DNA from: Maritimibacter sp. | GTDB lineage: Bacteria; Pseudomonadota; Alphaproteobacteria; Rhodobacterales; Rhodobacteraceae | Reading direction: 5' to 3' | DNA: 64,000 bases | Assembly (NCBI GenBank): GCA_002701395.1 | Contig: NZVC01000022.1 | Coordinates: forward strand, 171,575-235,574 | Part shown: in pieces, positions 18,434 through 26,816 of the stretch | Position numbering within the stretch: position 1 is the stretch's first letter | Layout: each line of letters starts with the position of its first letter | Notes under the pieces: generated by a model | Seen by the model: the letters and a program-made list of their open reading frames with translations, nothing else | Told to the model about the DNA's origin: nothing | The model's database searches: none | Position numbers and translations under genes: made by a program

Positions 18434-18817
18434 CTATTCGGCGGCGACGGGAAGCGCGAGGATCTGGCCGATCCGCTCGACGTACTCGGTCCAGTCCCGC
18501 ACCTTCGGGATGCCGCCGATGACCTGACCTTCGCGGTAGAAGATCAGGCTGGGCGTCTTGAACACCTTCGCGGCCTCGCGCACCGCTTCCTCGACCGCGT
18601 CGCCCGCGACAGCACAGTCGAACCGACCCTGAAACGCCTGGCGCAGTTCCGGCAGGATCACCGCGACATCCGGCGTTTCAAGGTTCCGGCGCACGTCGCC
18701 GGGCACGAAGACGACATGATCGCCCGGCGCGCCGGTGAAGGCGGCGACGTCTTCCGGCGTGACAAGGTTCGGATAGCCGAACTCTGTGATCAGCCTTGTG
18801 ATCAGGGGGTGGTCCAT
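18434..18817 (-). CDS. hupG: Hydrogenase accessory protein HupG (HyaE family, thioredoxin-like)
   Basis: A 127-residue HyaE/HupG-type protein with a thioredoxin-like fold but no CxxC. In E. coli HyaE binds the Tat signal of the hydrogenase small subunit, so a chaperone role toward HupS is expected. Visible: DHVVFVPGDVRRNLETPDVA (residues about 32-51) and the C-terminal TPSLIFYREGQVIGGIPKVR strand-turn. The ATG at 18817 follows a GAGGAG RBS; a longer upstream frame is not supported. It lies 13 nt after hupF. Confidence 0.87.
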   Translation of the reverse strand: MDHPLITRLITEFGYPNLVTPEDVAAFTGAPGDHVVFVPGDVRRNLETPDVAVILPELRQAFQGRFDCAVAGDAVEEAVREAAKVFKTPSLIFYREGQVIGGIPKVRDWTEYVERIGQILALPVAAE

Positions 18818-18830
18818 CGTTTGCTCCTCT

Positions 18831-19151
18831 TCAACCGGTGGTCTGGCCCGCGTCCAGCGCGGCCTGAAGATGCGGGGGCAGCTGCGGCCCGCGTTGTTCG
18901 ATGTCGGCAAAGGCCGCGCCTGCGTCGCCGCCCTGCATGACCGCACGCAACCCGTCGAGCGCGGCAGAGATCTTTGCCGCTTCGTCGGCGGAAATCACGT
19001 CGCGCGCAGACCCGAGAAACGTCAGGATCCAGTCGCCCACCCGCGCCTCGGGGGTCAGCGAAAGATCGACAAGCTGGCGCTCGGCCCCCTCGCCGACCGT
19101 GGCGGCGATCCCTTCGATCGCGATGATTTGCATGGGGATTCCGACGCACAT
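18831..19151 (-). CDS. hupF: HypC-family hydrogenase chaperone HupF
   Basis: A 106-residue HypC paralogue starting [14 protein letters not shown], again with the functional Cys2. In Rhizobium, HupF protects HupL during assembly at higher oxygen, whereas HypC serves general cofactor synthesis; the same split is inferred here because both genes are present. The C-terminal extension ([17 protein letters not shown]) is typical for HupF and absent from short HypC proteins. The start is fixed by the MC start rule and lies 4 nt after hupD. Confidence 0.93.
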   Translation of the reverse strand: MCVGIPMQIIAIEGIAATVGEGAERQLVDLSLTPEARVGDWILTFLGSARDVISADEAAKISAALDGLRAVMQGGDAGAAFADIEQRGPQLPPHLQAALDAGQTTG

Positions 19152-19155
19152 CGGC

Positions 19156-19764
19156 CTAAGCCTCGCGCGGGAAGAAACGGTCGTCCCCGATGCGGCACGC
19201 CTCGTCTTCTGCCGGGCGCCCGGCCTCATAGGCGTCCTGCATGATCGACGGATCGGCCAGCAGATCGCTTTGCGTGCGTCCGGGCCGGGCCACGTACCCC
19301 ATCTGCGCAAGCCGCGTCAGGGCGACATGAACGGCCGGCTCGATCTGGGCCGCAACCACGTCGCGCAACCCGCCGCCGTAGTCTTCCAGTTCTTCCGGCT
19401 GACAGCCGATCAGCAGCAGGGTCTCGGGGCAGTACCCCATCAACTGCGCCGTGGCGATCACGTCCTGAAAGCCGGTCTGGTGCAGCGACATCTTCTTGGC
19501 GCCCATGAAGCGCGGAACCTCGTCTCCTTCGACGATCTTGAGGGTCCCGGGTTCAAGCCCGTAGTCCACGGCATCGAAGACGATCAGCGTGTCGGCTGCT
19601 TCGAGGAACGGCAGCAGGTACAGCCCCTGCGTCCCCCCATCCAAAAGCGTCACCCCGTCCGGCAGCGACCAGTGGCGCGCGATGTGCTCGACGCAGCGCA
19701 CGCCAAAGCCCTCGTCCGCCCACAGGACGTTGCCAATTCCCATGATCAGCAGGTTTGCCGACAT
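19156..19764 (-). CDS. hupD: Hydrogenase maturation endopeptidase HupD
   Basis: A 202-residue nickel-dependent protease of the HupD/HyaD family that removes the C-terminal peptide of HupL after nickel insertion. The three metal ligands are present: Glu in [12 protein letters not shown], Asp in FDAVDYG and His in [10 protein letters not shown]. The ATG at 19764 has a very strong GGGGGAGGAG RBS and is preferred over an in-frame start at 19839. It is the first gene after a 289-nt gap and a hairpin, so it may also have its own promoter. Confidence 0.95.
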   Translation of the reverse strand: MSANLLIMGIGNVLWADEGFGVRCVEHIARHWSLPDGVTLLDGGTQGLYLLPFLEAADTLIVFDAVDYGLEPGTLKIVEGDEVPRFMGAKKMSLHQTGFQDVIATAQLMGYCPETLLLIGCQPEELEDYGGGLRDVVAAQIEPAVHVALTRLAQMGYVARPGRTQSDLLADPSIMQDAYEAGRPAEDEACRIGDDRFFPREA

Positions 19765-19994
19765 ATGCTCCTCCCCCAAACCCGCACCGGAAAGCGTCTG
19801 TCCAGTTTCGCGTTTCTGGCAGGTTACCTTGCCATCCAAGGGAGAGGGTGAAGAAATGTGCAGTTTGCAAAGATTTCCTTAAGTCCATGTAATTAGGCGG
19901 AATACCAGCGCATGCCGATTGCGCAAACAGGTTATCATGCAAAGGCACCTGCCAAGTTCGTGGATTATAGGTCACTGCCTTTCCATAACGACAA

Positions 19995-20014
19995 CGGGCG
20001 CCCCAAGGCGCCCG
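19995..20014 (-). terminator. Hairpin after hupC, possible terminator or processing site
   Basis: CGGGCGCC (19995-20002) and GGCGCCCG (20007-20014) form a perfect 8-bp stem with a CCAA loop, 40 nt past the hupC stop on the minus strand, followed by TTGTCGTTAT. It separates hupSLEC from the hupD-hypE accessory genes and could reduce read-through, giving more structural subunits than assembly factors. Confidence 0.5.
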
Positions 20015-20053
20015 CTTCGTGATTCCGGTGGATCGGTTGGCCGGTCGCGCCGG

Positions 20054-20833
20054 TTAATCGGGCCGGTCGTCCTTGAACGTGCGATGTCCCGAGATCATCG
20101 TCGACACGATCGACTGGCGGCTCATGATGTCTTCGCGGACCGCCACGTAGATATGGATGATCATGAAGATCACGATGAACCACATGCCAAGGTGATGGTA
20201 CGTGTGCACATAGTGCGAGTTGTTCCCGGCAACGGTGAACACCCAGCCGAACAGCTTGTATAGCGTGCTGTCGTGCCCCAGCCCTTCGGAATACAGGGCC
20301 AGCCCGGTCACGATCATGAAGCTCATGCCAAGGGTCATGAACATGAACATGGCCAGTTGCGCCAACGGGTTGTGGCCGACGTATTTCTTCGGCTCGCGTT
20401 CCAGAAACAGATACCAGCGCACCTCGAAGAACAGCTCTGACCACCAGTGGCGGTTCAGAAGCGGCAGATAGAACAGCTGTCTCGAATGGTGGTTCCCGAC
20501 GCAGGCCCAGTAGATGCGTGCGGCAAAGCCCACGGTCATGATCCAGCCCGCTGCGAAATGGGCGAAGCGGATGTAACCGAAGACGAATTGGTGCGTCGCC
20601 TCGCCGATCTGCATCGACGGCGGCGGCGAGCCGATGAAGAAGCCGGTGATCACCAGCACGAAGATCGCCGCCGCGTTGATCCAGTGCCACAGGCGCACCG
20701 GCGCCTCGTAGACATAGACGGACGTCCGCCTGCGGATGCTGTCGATGTCCGCCGACGTCGCATCACCCGCAAGACGAGAGGTCGGCAGCGGTTCGACGGA
20801 CGGATTTGGCCTATGGATGTTGGGCTCGTTCAT
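20054..20833 (-). CDS. hupC: [NiFe]-hydrogenase b-type cytochrome subunit HupC
   Basis: A 259-residue membrane cytochrome b that anchors HupSL and passes electrons from H2 to quinone. Four hydrophobic helices are visible; haem-ligand histidines are in VRLWHWINAAA (first helix) and in the C-terminal YVHTYHHLGMW and IIHIYVAV region. The N-terminal 35 residues are a hydrophilic extension longer than in most HupC proteins (about 230-240 residues). It follows hupE by 10 nt. Confidence 0.95.
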   Translation of the reverse strand: MNEPNIHRPNPSVEPLPTSRLAGDATSADIDSIRRRTSVYVYEAPVRLWHWINAAAIFVLVITGFFIGSPPPSMQIGEATHQFVFGYIRFAHFAAGWIMTVGFAARIYWACVGNHHSRQLFYLPLLNRHWWSELFFEVRWYLFLEREPKKYVGHNPLAQLAMFMFMTLGMSFMIVTGLALYSEGLGHDSTLYKLFGWVFTVAGNNSHYVHTYHHLGMWFIVIFMIIHIYVAVREDIMSRQSIVSTMISGHRTFKDDRPD

Positions 20834-20843
20834 GACACCGCCC

Positions 20844-21416
20844 TCATCCGACCATCAGCAAAAGGCCAGAGGCCGCGATCCCTGCCCCAAGCGACCGCTG
20901 GACCACGGGGCGCGAGGCGATGCCGCGCGCCAAGACGATGCCCAGACCGTGCAGCAGCGCGGTCGAGACGAGGAACCCGCCAAGATAGGCGACCGTGTTC
21001 CCCGCCGCCTCGGTCGCGTGGGCATGGCCGTGCGCCAGCGCGAAGACCGCGATGCCGCCCAGCGTGGCCGCCGTCAACACGCGGGGCTGCCCCCGGTGCG
21101 ACAGAAGCGTCAGCAGACCGAAAACGACGACCGAGGCGACGATGGCCGGTTCCGCCAACGCGAAACCCACGCCGGCCCAAGCCAGCCCGGCACCGGCCGT
21201 CATGGCGGCCATGAACGTCAGCGCCCCGGCCCAGACGCGTCGGGTCAGGACGAAACCCGACCAAAGACCCACCGCCAGCATCGCCAACAGGTGGTCCGGG
21301 CCCAAGACCGGGTGCGCCAGACCGTGCACCAGACCGCTTGTGCCGCTGGCCCCGGTATGCGCGAAGGCTGGACCGGCGACGAGCAACGCGGCGACTGAAA
21401 TCGCAATCTTCTTCAT
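20844..21416 (-). CDS. hupE: HupE/UreJ-type nickel permease
   Basis: A 190-residue HupE. Residues 1-19 are a cleavable signal (MKKIAISV, core, GPAFA), after which mature HTG begins. The family signature HPVLGPDHLLAMLAVGLWSG (residues about 35-54), with the His/Asp pair required for nickel transport, is present. Six membrane helices and a mid-protein HGHAHATE run follow. It supplies Ni2+ for HypA/HypB. The position is unusual: it sits between hupL and hupC (13 and 10 nt spacings), splitting the structural genes. Confidence 0.93.
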   Translation of the reverse strand: MKKIAISVAALLVAGPAFAHTGASGTSGLVHGLAHPVLGPDHLLAMLAVGLWSGFVLTRRVWAGALTFMAAMTAGAGLAWAGVGFALAEPAIVASVVVFGLLTLLSHRGQPRVLTAATLGGIAVFALAHGHAHATEAAGNTVAYLGGFLVSTALLHGLGIVLARGIASRPVVQRSLGAGIAASGLLLMVG

Positions 21417-21429
21417 GGTTCTTCCTCCC

Positions 21430-23223
21430 TCAGCGTACCTTGACGGTTGTCAGCTCCTCGCCGTCCGGCGACATCACATGGGTCGAACAGGCCAGACACG
21501 GGTCGAAGCTGTGCAGCGTGCGCAGGATTTCGACCGGCTCTTCCGGGCGCTCCATCTTGGTGTTCATCAGGCTGGCCTCGAAGGCCCCGATGTTGCCCTG
21601 ACTGTCACGCGGCGAGCCGTTCCAAGTGGTCGGCACGACGCACTGATAGTTCTCGATCCGGCCATCCTTGATGCGGACCCAGTGCCCCAGCGCCCCACGC
21701 GGCGCTTCGGTCATGCCGACGCCCTTGGCCTCTTTCGGCCATGTGCTTGGATCCCACTTCGCCACGTTGGCCGTGCTTTCGTCGCCGTTCTTGATGTTGG
21801 TGACCAGCTTGTCGAAGAAGTACTTTTGCAGCCGCCCGCAGTACTCGCTTTCCAGCGCCCGCGCGGCGGTGCGGCCAAGGGTCGAGAACAGCGCCTCGGT
21901 AGGCAGATCCATCGTGCGCAGGAAGCGGTCGACCTGATCGGTGATCTCTTCGTGGCCCTTGGCATAGCCGACGATGTAGCGGGCCAGCGGTCCCACCTCC
22001 ATCGCGTTGCCGCGCCAGCGCGGCGCCTTGATCCACGAGTATTTAGCACCCTCGTCGATCTCTTGGATGTTGGTGCGGGTGCCCTTGAGGTTCGGACCCA
22101 GCTCGAACTTGGCCTCGGTCATGCCGTCCCACGGATGCAGACCCTTGCCCGGTTCGCCGTAGTCGTACCACGAGTGATCGACGAACTCCTGAACCTGCTC
22201 GGGATCGCGGGTGTCGACGTCGTGCACGGTGGACATGTCGCCGCCGATGATCGCGCCCCGCGGCAAATGCAACTGCTCGGGCGAGAAGTCGTTCGGGTTC
22301 TCGGGGATGTCGCCGTAGGCAAGACACGCCTGAGAGCTCAGACCGCCGCCGTACAGCCAGTTCTTGTAGAACCCGCCGATGGCCACGACGTCCGGCAGGT
22401 AGACGTTCTTGTTGAACTCGATGCACTTCTCGATGATCGAGGACACAAGGTTCAGGCGTTCCATGTTGATCGCGCCGACCGCCCCGGTCGAGTGCACGTT
22501 GATCGGGCACGGCACCCCGCCGACCAGCCAGTTGGGGTGCGGGTTCTTGCCGCCGAAGATCGTGTGAACCTTGACGATCTCTTTCTGAAGGTCGAGCGCC
22601 TCAAGGTAATGCGTCGTCGCCATCAGGTCGGCTTCGGGCGGCAGCAAATAGGCCGGGTTGTCCCAGTAGCCGTTCTTGAACAGCCCCAGTTGGCCGCTTT
22701 CGACGAACTGCTTCAGGCGGTTCTGCACATCGCGGAAATAGCCCGGCGAGGACAGCGGGTGCGACGGCGACACCGACTGCTGCAACTCGGACGTGGCCTT
22801 GGGATCGGCGCGCAGCGCGTTCACCGGGTTGACCCAGTCCAGCGCATGCAGGTGGTAGAAATGCACGACGTGGTCGTGGATCTCCAGGTTCAGCTGCATG
22901 ATGTTGCGGATCGAGTTCGCGTTGTCGGGAATGGTGATCCCAAGGGCGTCCTCGACCGCGCGGACAGAGGTCAGCGCGTGGGTGCCGGTGCACACGCCGC
23001 AGATCCGCTCGGTGAAGGCCCAAGCGTCGCGCGGATCGCGCCCCTTCAGGATGACTTCAAGGCCGCGCCACATGGTCCCGGTCGAGACCGCGTTGCGGAT
23101 GTACCCGTCCTCGTCGACGTTCACCTCGCAGCGCATGTGCCCTTCGATGCGGGTGACCGGGTCCACGACGATGCGCTGGCCGCTGTTGTCGAGGTTGAAG
23201 CCGTTGGGTGTCTGGATGACCAT
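21430..23223 (-). CDS. hupL: Uptake [NiFe]-hydrogenase large subunit HupL
   Basis: A 597-residue group 1 hydrogenase large subunit holding the Ni-Fe(CN)2CO site, located in the periplasm. N-terminal Ni ligands are in [15 protein letters not shown] (near residue 75) and C-terminal ligands in DPCLACSTH. Fifteen residues follow this His ([15 protein letters not shown]) and form the peptide removed by HupD. Conserved [10 protein letters not shown] and [12 protein letters not shown] are present. It starts 3 nt after hupS and is cotranscribed with it; as in homologues it should be exported by hitchhiking on the HupS Tat signal. Confidence 0.98.
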   Translation of the reverse strand: MVIQTPNGFNLDNSGQRIVVDPVTRIEGHMRCEVNVDEDGYIRNAVSTGTMWRGLEVILKGRDPRDAWAFTERICGVCTGTHALTSVRAVEDALGITIPDNANSIRNIMQLNLEIHDHVVHFYHLHALDWVNPVNALRADPKATSELQQSVSPSHPLSSPGYFRDVQNRLKQFVESGQLGLFKNGYWDNPAYLLPPEADLMATTHYLEALDLQKEIVKVHTIFGGKNPHPNWLVGGVPCPINVHSTGAVGAINMERLNLVSSIIEKCIEFNKNVYLPDVVAIGGFYKNWLYGGGLSSQACLAYGDIPENPNDFSPEQLHLPRGAIIGGDMSTVHDVDTRDPEQVQEFVDHSWYDYGEPGKGLHPWDGMTEAKFELGPNLKGTRTNIQEIDEGAKYSWIKAPRWRGNAMEVGPLARYIVGYAKGHEEITDQVDRFLRTMDLPTEALFSTLGRTAARALESEYCGRLQKYFFDKLVTNIKNGDESTANVAKWDPSTWPKEAKGVGMTEAPRGALGHWVRIKDGRIENYQCVVPTTWNGSPRDSQGNIGAFEASLMNTKMERPEEPVEILRTLHSFDPCLACSTHVMSPDGEELTTVKVR

Positions 23224-23226
23224 GCG

Positions 23227-24327
23227 TCAGGCCTCCTCGTTGGTGTGGGTGGGCTTTTTCTGCGCCTTGTTCTGAGCCGCCTTCAGGGCGGTGATCGCGG
23301 CGTGGATGGCGACCCCGCCACCGACGACCCCGGCTGCCGCGATGCCGACCTTGTCGGCGTTCGCCTCGACCCCGAACTGGGTCAGGTCGGTCACGCGATC
23401 GTAGAAGGTGCCCTGATCCCAGAAACCATCCTCGGAACAGCCGATACAGCCGTGGCCGGACTGGATGGGGAACGACACGCCCTCGTTCCAGCGCACGGTG
23501 GAACAGGCGTTGTAGGTTGTCGGGCCCTTGCAGCCCATCTTGTACAGGCAATAGCCCTTGCGCGCGTTCTCATCGTCCCACGCTTCGACGAACTGACCGG
23601 CGTCGAAATGCGGGCGGCGGTAGCATTTGTCGTGAATGCGCTGGCCGTAGAACATCGCCGGGCGGCCCTGACGGTCAAGCTCGGGAAGGCGGTCGAAGGT
23701 CAGCATGTAGGTGATGACGCCGGTCATGACCTCGGCGATGGGCGGGCAGCCCGGCACCTTGATGATCGGCTTGTCGGTGATGACCTTGTGCACCGGCGTG
23801 GCCTGCGTCGGGTTCGGCTTGGCCGCCTGAACGCAGCCATAGGACGCGCATGCGCCCCAGCTGATGATCGCCTTGGCATCCTTGGCGGCGTATTTCAGCT
23901 TTTCGACGAACGGCTTCCCGCCCGAGATGCAGAACATGCCGTCTTCGTTCAGCGGCGGGTTGCCCTCGACCGCAAGGATGTATTGGCCGCGGTATCGTTC
24001 GATGGTTTCTTCAAACGCCGCTTCGGCAGCATGCCCGGCGGCGGCCATCAGCGTGTCGTCGTAATCAAGCGAGATCATCGACAGCACCACGTCCTTGGCC
24101 AGCGGATGCGCCGAGCGGATGAAGCTTTCCGAACAGCAGGTGCATTCCAGCCCGTGCACCCAGATCACCGGCGTGCGCGGTTTGGTTTCCATCGCGTGCG
24201 CGATCTTGGGCACGAAGGCCGGACCAAGGCCAAGGGCACTGGCGGTCAGCGCGCAGTATTTCATGAAGCTGCGCCGGGTGATCCCCTGACTTCGCATCAC
24301 GTCATAGAAGGTTTCGATATCGGCCAA
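23227..24327 (-). CDS. hupS: Uptake [NiFe]-hydrogenase small subunit HupS
   Basis: A 366-residue Fe-S small subunit that relays electrons from the Ni-Fe site. It has a twin-arginine signal TRRSFMKYC (residues 17-25), proximal-cluster motif [10 protein letters not shown], further cysteines at [13 protein letters not shown] and GHGCIGCSE, and a C-terminal hydrophobic anchor ([18 protein letters not shown]) before a basic tail. No ATG lies near the family N-terminus ([12 protein letters not shown]). A TTG at 24327 does, and it follows GGAGGAG by 5-6 nt, so the start is TTG. The 93-nt longer frame from 24420 lacks an RBS and homology. Confidence 0.96.
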   Translation of the reverse strand: MADIETFYDVMRSQGITRRSFMKYCALTASALGLGPAFVPKIAHAMETKPRTPVIWVHGLECTCCSESFIRSAHPLAKDVVLSMISLDYDDTLMAAAGHAAEAAFEETIERYRGQYILAVEGNPPLNEDGMFCISGGKPFVEKLKYAAKDAKAIISWGACASYGCVQAAKPNPTQATPVHKVITDKPIIKVPGCPPIAEVMTGVITYMLTFDRLPELDRQGRPAMFYGQRIHDKCYRRPHFDAGQFVEAWDDENARKGYCLYKMGCKGPTTYNACSTVRWNEGVSFPIQSGHGCIGCSEDGFWDQGTFYDRVTDLTQFGVEANADKVGIAAAGVVGGGVAIHAAITALKAAQNKAQKKPTHTNEEA

Positions 24328-24455
24328 ATCTGTCTCCTCCGCCTTTGCGCCGGGCGACCGTAGTCGCACACCGGATGTCTCCATCCTTTTGATGGCCCGG
24401 TTGCCGAGGAAAGGGTGCAAGATTCCGACCGCGAGGCCGCGAAACGATTTCCAGA

Positions 24456-24556
24456 TTTATAACAGGATGTTAGCGCGCGTTTCGGCGCATACATTGGCAT
24501 ACCGGACGGTTGCCTGCTTACCGCTTTGTTGCGCCGGTGGTCGGTGTCTTACCGCT
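24456..24556 (-). promoter_or_regulatory. hupSL promoter region with direct repeats
   Basis: The 221-nt gap between hypF and hupS should hold the hydrogenase promoter. On the minus strand TATAAA (24461-24456) could be the -10 box; no good -35 is 17 nt before it, as expected for an activator-dependent promoter. The 9-mer CTTACCGCT occurs at 24517-24525 and again at 24548-24556, 31 bp apart, about three helical turns, in the place where an upstream activator would bind. No TTG-N5-CAA palindrome (the R. capsulatus HupR site) was found. Confidence 0.35.
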
Positions 24557-26816
24557 GGGACAAACTCTGCGCCGCAGCCACCGCCGCCTGCCCAAGCGCC
24601 AGCCCGCCATCGTTGGCGGGCGTCTTGCAGTGGGTCAGGACAGGCACCCCGTCCAGCGCGCGGAAGGTCAGATCCAACAGCAACGCATTCTGGAAACACC
24701 CGCCCGACAGCACGACCGCCCTCGCCGCCCCCGCTTCGACCAAAGCCCGCGCCTTGTGCGCGAAGACGGCCGCCAGCCAGACATGAAAGGCATAGGCGCA
24801 CTCTGCCGGGGGCAGGCCCCGTGACCCGGCCTCGACAAGGTTCTGGAACAGGGCGTCGGTCGGGATATCCGGCCCGTCCGCGTCCGTCGCGGCCACCCAC
24901 CCCCGGCCCAAGCGCGCCGCCCGCTCGCCATCGGCGGTCAGGGCAAGCGCCTCTAGCCGCATCGCGGCCTCACCTTCATAGCTTTGCCGGTCCGGGCAAA
25001 GGCCCAGCCATCCCGCCACCGCGTCGAACAGCCGTCCGGCGCTGGACGAAAGCGGCGCGTTGATCCCGCTCGCGGCAGCCTGACGCAGCTGCTCTACCGG
25101 ACCGAAAGCGCCCATCCTCGCCTCTGCCCATTGCCCACGGCCCGCCTGATCCAGCCGCGCGACCGTGTTGCGCCACGGCTGCCCCGATGCCCGGTCGCCG
25201 CCGATCAGGGGCGCGGGCCGCAGCCAGCCTTCGCGCGAAAAGCCCCGGTAGTCGCCCAACAGCACCTCGCCGCCCCAGATCGTGCCGTCGGCCCCAAGGC
25301 CCAGCCCGTCCAGAATGATCCCTGCCACCTTGCCGCCTTCCAGCGGCCAGCCGTTTTCGGCAAGGCAGGCCGCCAGATGTGCGTGGTGATGCTGAACTTC
25401 GACCAGTGCTAGCCCCTCGGCCATGGCGCGGTCGGTGCCGTGACGCGTCGCGCGGAAATCCGGGTGGGCATCGACCGCCACGATCCTTGGCGCGTGATCG
25501 AACAGCGCGGCGTAATCGGCGTCGGCCTGCAGGAAGGCGTCGTAGGTCAAAGCCTCGTCCAGCTCGCCCAAGTGATGCCCCAGCAGCGCCTGACCGTTCT
25601 TCACCAGACAGATCGCCGATTTCATCTGCCCGCCATAGGCCACGACCTGCGCCGTGTCGCCGAACCCCTCGGGCAGCGGCAACGTCCCCGGAACGCGCCC
25701 GCGCGCGCGACGCAGCACCATCGGCGGATCGGCCCGCTCGACGCTGTCGTCCAGCCTGCGCGCGATGTCCCGGTCGTGCATCAGAAACGCATCGGCAAAG
25801 GCCTCCAGCTTCTCGCGCGCCTCGTCGTTGCCGATCACCTGCGGCTCTCCCGACAGGTTGCCCGACGTCATCACCAGCGGACGATCCACCGCGTCCATCA
25901 GCAGGTGATGCAGCGGTGTCGAGGGCAGCATCCAGCCAAGCGTCCCCTGCCCCGGGGCCAGCCCCTCGGGCAAGATGGCCCCGGCTTTGCCAAGAAGGAC
26001 GATGGGCGCGGCGGGATCTTCCAACAGCGTCTGTTCGGCGTCGGACACGCGGCTATATCGGCGGATCATCCCCAGCGTGCCCATCAGCGCGAAGGGCTTG
26101 GCCGGGCGGTTCTTGCGCTGCCGCAGCGTCTCGACCGCCGCCGCGTCGTTGGCGTCGCAGGCCAGATGCAAACCGCCAAGCGCCTTGATTGCCACGATCT
26201 TGCCTGCGCGCAGAAAATCGGCGGCCACGGCAATCGGATCTCCCGTCGCCTCGGGCTCGATCCAGACACACGGCCCGCAGACCGCGCAGGCGACCGGCTG
26301 GGCATGGAACCGCCGGTCCGCCGGGTCGGCATATTCGCGGGCGCAATCGGCGCACATCTTAAACGCCGCCATCGTCGTGCGCGCGCGGTCATAGGGCAGC
26401 CCGCGCAGAATGGTATAGCGCGGCCCGCAATGGGTGCAGTTGGTAAAGGCATAGCCGCGCCGCCGGGGGTCCTCGCCCCGGATTTCGGCAAGGCAATCCG
26501 GGCAGGTCGCGGCATCCGGCGTCACGCGTGTTTCAGCGCCAGAGCCTTCGCTGGCCGCGATCTCGAAGCCATCCGGGATTTCTGCAAACGCGTGCTCGGC
26601 GCTTTCGACGGCGTCGATCCGCGCCAGTGGCGGCGCCTCTGCCGACAAGGCGGCCACGAACGCGTCAAGCTGCGCGCCGACGGCGTGGATCAGCACGCCC
26701 TCGGGGTCATTCAAGACCGTGCCGCGAATGTCGAACCGCCGCGCCAGTTGCCACACGAAGGGACGGAACCCGACGCCCTGCACCTGCCCCCGCACCCGGA
26801 CACGTTGGCCGCGCAT
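24549..26816 (-). CDS. hypF: Carbamoyltransferase HypF
   Basis: A 755-residue HypF, which makes carbamoyl-adenylate from carbamoyl phosphate and transfers the carbamoyl group to HypE. Domains in order: acylphosphatase (residues 1-88, VRGQVQGVGFRPFVWQLA), zinc fingers with CxxC pairs (CPDC, CTHC, CADC, CAVC; about 105-185), YrdC-like (about 200-385), and a Kae1/HypF C-terminal domain with metal-binding VQHHHAHLAAC. The ATG at 26816 shares its A with the hupV stop (TGATG). It lies between the H2-sensor genes and hupSL, as in R. capsulatus. Confidence 0.97.
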   Translation of the reverse strand: MRGQRVRVRGQVQGVGFRPFVWQLARRFDIRGTVLNDPEGVLIHAVGAQLDAFVAALSAEAPPLARIDAVESAEHAFAEIPDGFEIAASEGSGAETRVTPDAATCPDCLAEIRGEDPRRRGYAFTNCTHCGPRYTILRGLPYDRARTTMAAFKMCADCAREYADPADRRFHAQPVACAVCGPCVWIEPEATGDPIAVAADFLRAGKIVAIKALGGLHLACDANDAAAVETLRQRKNRPAKPFALMGTLGMIRRYSRVSDAEQTLLEDPAAPIVLLGKAGAILPEGLAPGQGTLGWMLPSTPLHHLLMDAVDRPLVMTSGNLSGEPQVIGNDEAREKLEAFADAFLMHDRDIARRLDDSVERADPPMVLRRARGRVPGTLPLPEGFGDTAQVVAYGGQMKSAICLVKNGQALLGHHLGELDEALTYDAFLQADADYAALFDHAPRIVAVDAHPDFRATRHGTDRAMAEGLALVEVQHHHAHLAACLAENGWPLEGGKVAGIILDGLGLGADGTIWGGEVLLGDYRGFSREGWLRPAPLIGGDRASGQPWRNTVARLDQAGRGQWAEARMGAFGPVEQLRQAAASGINAPLSSSAGRLFDAVAGWLGLCPDRQSYEGEAAMRLEALALTADGERAARLGRGWVAATDADGPDIPTDALFQNLVEAGSRGLPPAECAYAFHVWLAAVFAHKARALVEAGAARAVVLSGGCFQNALLLDLTFRALDGVPVLTHCKTPANDGGLALGQAAVAAAQSLSQR

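Noticed and set aside
20995-24363. 1122-residue plus-strand frame opposite hupE, hupL and hupS
   Set aside because: It mirrors three strongly supported hydrogenase genes and shows no domain of its own.
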